From positions 1,663,512 through 1,727,511 of the forward strand of contig QXEO01000549.1 of NCBI GenBank assembly GCA_007115705.1: a stretch of 64,000 nucleotides of DNA, given 5' to 3'. A program made the translations under genes and the position numbers. The notes under the pieces were generated by a model. It saw only the letters and a list, made by a program, of their open reading frames with translations, did no database searches and was not told where the DNA came from. This stretch comes from Dactylis glomerata. Its lineage: Eukaryota; Streptophyta; Magnoliopsida; Poales; Poaceae. Below, in pieces: positions 57,401 through 64,000 of the stretch. Position 1 is the first letter of the stretch. The number at the start of each line of letters is the position of its first letter.

Positions 57401-58494
57401 CTTGCCGGTGTTGGCGATGGCGCTGCGGACGTAGACGAAGCTGGAGCAAGGCAGACGCGCGGGGCGAGCTCGCTGACGAGGACGAAGCCCCTGGAAGCTG
57501 GAGGTGAGCGCGATGTACAGCGGACATGCCGACGCTGTCCGGCCGGAGACGTGGACACGCCGGCGAAGAACTTGGCAAGGTACAGAGTGTGTAGGCGACG
57601 GGCTTGAAGCGCCTGACAGCAACGTAGGTAGGCGTAGCATCTGGAGACACTGGAGACGTTCTTCTGGCGGCCCCGGCTGTTGTCGAGGAAGCGGAAAAGG
57701 CCGGGGCTTGTCGGCGGGGAACGCGAGTGCGTGCAGGAGACGAGGGACGCAGTCCATGGCGTCAGGGATGGAGCGGCGCGTGCTTGCGGTGGCGCGCCGC
57801 CGGACGAGGTAGGACGACATGCTCAGACGAAAGCCGTCGTTGGCCAAGTAAGATGAGATGCGGTCGCGCTTGTGCGGAAGCTGGACGGAAACGAGGCGAC
57901 CAGGCCGGGAGAGCTGCGCCACGGTCTAGCACGCACGGAAGCAGCTGCGAGAAAATGAGAAGAAAATAGATTGGCGGCGGTGGTAGGGAACAGAGGAGGC
58001 TAGGGTTGTAGGGCGCTTATAAGGAGGAGGAGAAGGACGGGAGACCGTCTGATGGAGCTTGCAGCGATGGAGGGTGATGGGATGGTTCGTACACCATGAC
58101 GTGGACGTGGGGAGGAAGACAGCAGAAGCTTTCCTGGGTGCCATCGAAAGGGTAAGAAGGCTGCCCTGGCTAGGATAGAAAGGAGGGTTTTGGCCTTTTA
58201 GCACATTCAGCAATGCCAAATTTTAATGAAAAGATAGAAAGAAGGAGACCAAATGGAGACAGATAGAAAAAGAAAGAATGCAAGAGGTAAAAGAATTTGC
58301 AAGCACATTACATGAAACTTATTTGATTTAAACAGTTTTCAAAGTTTGCAAATAAAATAGAAAATATATTTTATTCCAAATAATTTAGATTTGACAAAAA
58401 CAAGCAAGGTGATAGAATGCATGATGATGCACGATGATGCACAAAATAAAGACAACAAACAATCTAAAAAGGGGAATTTTTCCGGGCCGTTACA
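54431..58494 (-). repeat. LARD array LTR 2
   Basis: 4064 bp, same ends as LTR 1 and almost identical to LTR 3. Confidence 0.9.
56846..56938 (-). ncRNA. tRNA-like pol III unit in LTR 2
   Basis: Copy of the unit in LTR 1: A box 56918-56928, B box 56875-56886, T5 at 56846-56850. All signals are unchanged. Confidence 0.5.
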
Positions 58495-58938
58495 ATCGAC
58501 ACCACCAACAAGGGATCTCGCCCCGAGATCCACGCTCGTGTAGGGGGAAGAGTTGGTTAGACTATTGGATCTTTCTTCATGTTGAACTTGTCGACACCAC
58601 CAACAAGAGGTTCCTTCTCGACACCACCAACAAAGGGTTCTTGCTCATGTTGACGATGATGAACTTCCAAAGAGCGGACCTATTAGGTAAGGCAAGAGAT
58701 CGTACACCCACGTAGGATCCTAAAACTTGAAGAAGGTAAGAGAGAGGACTCAAAACTCGCAAAGGTAAGAGGGGAGAAGCACATAGGTAAGGAGTAAAAT
58801 GCAGACCTACTTAGAGCTATCCAACGCATTTTTAGCAAAATAGTTTTGACTCTAGACACAACAACGACCATTGGCAAGGTTATCCTACAGGTAGAGAGGA
58901 CCCGCGGGTATCGACAAAACCTTGGCTCTGATACCACT
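58495..58938 (-). other. LARD internal domain 2
   Basis: 444 bp, same features as domain 1; AGAGAGAGG replaces AGATAGAGG near 58,739. Confidence 0.8.
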
Positions 58939-61900
58939 TGTGACGCCCCAAAATCGGCACCCTGCGAATTATAGCAATCACGCCACAATTCGCACGATGT
59001 CGCTTTGGAAACGCCCACCAAGCAAAATGTGCACGTCACAACATACACATTATGCGGGTGGAATCAAGGTAGTAACATTGCACCAGTTCACGATGGAACC
59101 CACAAAAGACATATAATATAACCACGATGACTCCACGAGTCAAGATCCAAATATACATACAAAGATCCAAATCATACATAAAGCAAAATAGTATCCGAGT
59201 ACGGACAAGAATACAAATGGGCCTAAGAGGCCTGAAGATAAACGATGGCGTCCATAACCCTGCCCAGGCCAAGCCGGAAGGGTAACCTTGCTAACGTCGT
59301 CGCTTCCATGTACCTGTCTTCAAACCTGCTCCGGCGAGAAATCCGAGACGAGCAGCAATAAGTACAAAAGTACTTAGCAAGACTTCAAGACGTATAAAGC
59401 ATAGTCAACAAGCGGCCTTTGTACGTGAGGTACGCAGACAACTCGAGAGACTCAAAAGGACGTCAGCTGTATGGTGGGGTTAAGCGGCAGCGAGCAAGCA
59501 CTAAAGAACCTATAGAGACACTCTACAACTTCCGTCTAATCAGAAAAAGATAAGAGAGCGCATAAGGGAACCAATTAGAATACTACACCAAACATAACTC
59601 AGCCGATGAATCACCTCGTTGTGCCCACACGAAGAAGCAATATCAAAGGCACTCACACGGTTGACAATTTTATAACAATTTAATATTGTAGTAGAACTAT
59701 TTACTACGCCACTTTTTATTATCAATTAGGTGTAAGTTGTTCTATGATCGAGTAGAACGGCTCCAAGTCGTCCATAACCGCGGACACGGCTTTTCGAAAA
59801 GATTTACCCTGCAGGGGTGCACCAATGTACCCATACACGCTCGATCAATCCAACCTAGACAAGGGACGGATGTCACGACGAGACCGTTGCTAGTTCTACG
59901 AGAGAGTTTAGGGGGGCCACCCTACTAATCTACCCGTAACGAAGTCGGCCGAGCTCCGAAGACGGACTCAGAAGTTTGCGAGAACGGAGAAGACTAGAGG
60001 AGAGCCCATCGGAGGGATCCGCCAGCTTCACATAAAAACGCGCCGCAGTCAAATAAACCTGCCAACCATCGGAGGCGGCACAACCACACCCATCGGAGGG
60101 GGGCTTAGAACCTAAAGCACCATCACTGGTAGCCCAAACCAAATGCAGATCCAAATGTAAATACAGTGTTGTGGCCCCCGGTAAACTAACTCGAGAAAAA
60201 GTAGTAAGTCAAGGGAGATCCCACTGCATCTCCACGAGTGGTTAGTGCGCTCAGCTTAGAACAGTTCATGCAAACTCGGGGTCCTAGGGGACACAAGTGA
60301 GCCGTCGGAAAACAGGCAAAATGACTCACCGATGCCTCTGCTTAATCAAGTGTAGTTGTAACATAAATAAATCATGTTTATCTCCAACATCTTATAACCA
60401 ACTAATCTCCAAATCATATCCATCTCATAACCATAAAGTAAAGCATGTGATAACTTCCCAACCCGATAAGATAACATAACTTTAAACAACCTAAGCATGC
60501 CTACGACTCGCAAGGCCAACTCAAACAACAAGCAAAAGGCAATAGGCGGGAGGTGGTGGATATATAGTTTTGCTTTGGGGAAACAGGTGGATAGGAGACG
60601 TGACTTGAATAAAGCATCGGAACACAAGGCTAGCATAAAGAATAAGAGAAAGCATAAACACAAATAGGTAATAAGTACCCCTATAGGTTGGTAAGGGGCG
60701 GGAGAGCTTGCCTGGCAAGATTGTCGAGAAACACCCGAAGAACTTGTCGTTGCTCACAACACCACAAAGCGTCCTATCCGGGAAGAAGCAAATCGCTACA
60801 ACAAACAACGGATGCAACACTTACTACTACGGCAAAAGAATCGGCATGATCATATGCAAGCATGCATGACATGGCAAATATGATGCAATGCAACTTATTC
60901 AAAATTAAGCGGAATTGGAATCCCGACACACACATAGATGGTTCAAGTTGATTTACTACACGACAATTTAAATGTTTATTAGCATGGCAAAGCAAAGCAT
61001 AGGTGATCTATACAAAATTAAATGAAGCGGGGAAAACATTATAAGCATTTCCCATATACTTCATATATTACTTATTAGGTGTAATGCAACCTATCACGTC
61101 ACGACATGATGAGAGATGCAAACAGTTGAAGGGATGTCATATTCAGGTTCTTCACATTTTTCTGATAAACTTTCATATAAAATACTTTTTATTTCGAGTT
61201 ACCAATCAAAAGATATGAATTATGCAACATTGGAACAAATTCTGCCATTTACAGAAAACATAAATAGAACCAGAAACTTTTCTCACCCAGAGGTGCTGCG
61301 CTGGCGCAGGCAGAGGCTGACGGGCGGGGCCCTGCTGTCAGCGCAGATTTGGTAAAAACAAGTGGCCGTTTTTGCCTAAGCAGGATTCGAACTCGGACCT
61401 CCTGCATGGGCGCAATGGGCTCAGACCAGTGTGCTACTCATACGGTTGTGATAGGAATAGCAAGCCAAACTTTATATACAGACGAGGACGCTGTTTAACC
61501 TGACGGAACTGAAGATCAAATGCAGTCGTAGTCGGGTCTGCACGCGGTGAGAAGAGCCTCGCCGCGATTTCGGGAAGACGGAGCTGGCGCCGGAGGTTGC
61601 GAGGAGAAGAGGATGCAGGAGAGGTTAGCCATGGGAAGAAGGAGAGCTTGGCGTTGTAGATGGCTGCACGCCCGCGTATTCGAGGACGCAGGACGATGGA
61701 GAAGAGCAAGTGCGCCCCGGGCAGCGCACAGATCATGGCGCACACGAGCGCAGGTCGACGTCGGGCTTGGCGGTGTGCAAGTTGCAGAGAAAAGCGCAGC
61801 CGGAGACGAGGACGTTGGAGACGTCAAGTAAGCTACAGAACGGCGCGGGTCAGCACAAGGTGCAGGTTTGCCGGTAACATACGCTAACGGGAAGAGGAAA

Positions 61901-63002
61901 GGCGTCGGCTTGCCGGTGTTGGCGATGGCGCTGCGGACGTAGACGAAGCTGGAGCAAGGCAGACGCGCGGGGCGAGCTCGCTGACGAGGACGAAGCCCCT
62001 GGAAGCTGGAGGTGAGCGCGATGTACAGCGGACATGCCGACGCTGTCCGGCCGGAGACGTGGACACGCCGGCGAAGAACTTGGCAAGGTACAGAGTGTGT
62101 AGGCGACGGGCTTGAAGCGCCTGACAGCAACGTAGGTAGGCGTAGCATCTGGAGACACTGGAGACGTTCTTCTGGCGGCCCCGGCTGTTGTCGAGGAAGC
62201 GGAAAAGGCCGGGGCTTGTCGGCGGGGAACGCGAGTGCGTGCAGGAGACGAGGGACGCAGTCCATGGCATCAGGGATGGAGCGGCGCGTGCTTGCGGTGG
62301 CGCGCCGCCGGACGAGGTAGGACGACATGCTCAGACGAAAGCCGTCGTTGGCCAAGTAAGATGAGATGCGGTCGCGCTTGTGCGGAAGCTGGACGGAAAC
62401 GAGGCGACCAGGCCGGGAGAGCTGCGCCACGGTCTAGCACGCACGGAAGCAGCTGCGAGAAAATGAGAAGAAAATAGATTGGCGGCGGTGGTAGGGAACA
62501 GAGGAGGCTAGGGTTGTAGGGCGCTTATAAGGAGGAGGAGAAGGACGGGAGACCGTCTGATGGAGCTTGCAGCGATGGAGGGTGATGGGATGGTTCGTAC
62601 ACCATGACGTGGACGTGGGGAGGAAGACAGCAGAAGCTTTCCTGGGTGCCATCGAAAGGGTAAGAAGGCTGCCCTGGCTAGGATAGAAAGGAGGGTTTTG
62701 GCCTTTTAGCACATTCAGCAATGCCAAATTTTAATGAAAAGATAGAAAGAAGGAGACCAAATGGAGACAGATAGAAAAAGAAAGAATGCAAGAGGTAAAA
62801 GAATTTGCAAGCACATTACATGAAACTTATTTGATTTAAACAGTTTTCAAAGTTTGCAAATAAAATAGAAAATATATTTTATTCCAAATAATTTAGATTT
62901 GACAAAAACAAGCAAGGTGATAGAATGCATGATGATGCACGATGATGCACAAAATAAAGACAACAAACAATCTAAAAAGGGGAATTTTTCCGGGCCGTTA
63001 CA
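58939..63002 (-). repeat. LARD array LTR 3
   Basis: 4064 bp. Differs from LTR 2 at only a few sites by eye (for example ACATAAATAG near 61,260 and GGCATCAGG near 62,268). Confidence 0.9.
61354..61446 (-). ncRNA. tRNA-like pol III unit in LTR 3
   Basis: Copy of the unit in LTR 1: A box 61426-61436, B box 61383-61394, T5 at 61354-61358. Confidence 0.5.
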
Positions 63003-63446
63003 ATCGACACCACCAACAAGGGATCTCGCCCCGAGATCCACGCTCGTGTAGGGGGAAGAGTTGGTTAGACTATTGGATCTTTCTTCATGTTGAACTTGTC
63101 GACACCACCAACAAGAGGTTCCTTCTCGACACCACCAACAAAGGGTTCTTGCTCATGTTGACGATGATGAACTTCCAAAGAGCGGACCTATTAGGTAAGG
63201 CAAGAGATCGTACACCCACGTAGGATCCTAAAACTTGAAGAAGGTAAGAGAGAGGACTCAAAACTCGCAAAGGTAAGAGGGGAGAAGCACATAGGTAAGG
63301 AGTAAAATGCAGACCTACTTAGAGCTATCCAACGCATTTTTAGCAAAATAGTTTTGACTCTAGACACAACAACGACCATTGGCAAGGTTATCCTACAGGT
63401 AGAGAGGACCCGCGGGTATCGACAAAACCTTGGCTCTGATACCACT
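63003..63446 (-). other. LARD internal domain 3
   Basis: 444 bp, matching domain 2. Confidence 0.8.
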
Positions 63447-64000
63447 TGTGACGCCCCAAAATCGGCACCCTGCGAATTATAGCAATCACGCCACAATTCG
63501 CACGATGTCGCTTTGGAAACGCCCACCAAGCAAAATGTGCACGTCACAACATACACATTATGCGGGTGGAATCAAGGTAGTAACATTGCACCAGTTCACG
63601 ATGGAACCCACAAAAGACATATAATATAACCACGATGACTCCACGAGTCAAGATCCAAATATACATACAAAGATCCAAATCATACATAAAGCAAAATAGT
63701 ATCCGAGTACGGACAAGAATACAAATGGGCCTAAGAGGCCTGAAGATAAACGATGGCGTCCATAACCCTGCCCAGGCCAAGCCGGAAGGGTAACCTTGCT
63801 AACGTCGTCGCTTCCATGTACCTGTCTTCAAACCTGCTCCGGCGAGAAATCCGAGACGAGCAGCAATAAGTACAAAAGTACTTAGCAAGACTTCAAGACG
63901 TATAAAGCATAGTCAACAAGCGGCCTTTGTACGTGAGGTACGCAGACAACTCGAGAGACTCAAAAGGACGTCAGCTGTATGGTGGGGTTAAGCGGCAGCG
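63447..64000 (-). repeat. LARD array LTR 4, cut by the window edge
   Basis: First 554 bp from the U5 side, identical by eye to LTR 2 and LTR 3. The array continues past the window. Confidence 0.9.

Larger units (their letters stand above)
49924..64000 (-). mobile_element. Tandem array of a LARD-like element (giant LTRs, tiny internal domain)
   Basis: Four LTRs of about 4.06 kb (the last cut by the window edge) alternate with three 444-bp internal domains; the repeat period is 4507-4508 bp. Sense strand is minus: the LTR starts TGTAACGGCC and ends GGCGTCACA, followed by AG and a tRNA-iMet primer site. No gag or pol is present. Large LTRs without coding capacity define LARDs, although known ones have internal domains of several kb. 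Copies 2 and 3 are nearly identical; copy 1 differs at about a dozen positions. The array is inserted in the integrase of element F. Confidence 0.85.

Noticed and set aside
49924..64000. Satellite or CRISPR-like array
   Set aside because: The 4.5-kb period is explained by LTRs, primer sites and internal domains; there are no short direct repeats with unique spacers.

Overview
This window is a block of nested transposable elements from a large grass genome, most likely a Triticeae (wheat, Aegilops, barley or rye). The pointers are Stowaway MITEs with CTCCCTC termini and TA target duplications, a 3' fragment resembling an Au SINE, Athila-type and Tat-type Ty3/gypsy elements, and very long LTRs. 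I see no intact host gene; one 56-bp exon-like stretch near 1.7 kb is the only hint of one. Family names were not checked against any database, and identities and divergences are hand readings.

Layout. 1-2550: old intergenic DNA with a SINE fragment and two MITEs. 2551-9741: element B, a plus-strand Athila-like element with gag but no pol. 9742-18901: element C1, a plus-strand Tat-lineage gypsy element with RT, RNase H, a second (archaeal-type) RNase H and integrase. 18902-37914: a tandem array of about 2.7-kb units derived from the C family. Each unit has a short coding fragment resembling the putative gypsy-type transposon domain, an LTR stub, an antisense accessory gene and a full LTR. 22989-33428: element D, a minus-strand Athila-lineage element with a full set of degraded domains and an open accessory ORF, inserted in the third accessory gene copy. 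37915-46493: element E, a second C-family copy with damaged pol. 46494-49923: element F, a minus-strand Tat element cut by the next array. 49924-64000: a tandem array of LTRs of about 4.06 kb alternating with 444-bp internal domains (a LARD-like element), running off the right edge.

Main points. (1) C1, E, the array units and the different element F all carry, antisense to pol, a gene for a protein with two AT-hook motifs and a B3-like DNA-binding domain, usually preceded by its own promoter-like leader; the array has multiplied this gene while losing gag-pol. (2) Element D has an accessory ORF behind an internal promoter that looks like a copy of the LTR core promoter (GC-rich hairpin plus TTCGCCTATA). 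(3) Each LARD LTR carries a tRNA-like unit with A box, B box and T5 terminator directly downstream of a TATA box. Nearly all gag and pol genes here are broken; the elements probably persist as non-autonomous passengers or relics.
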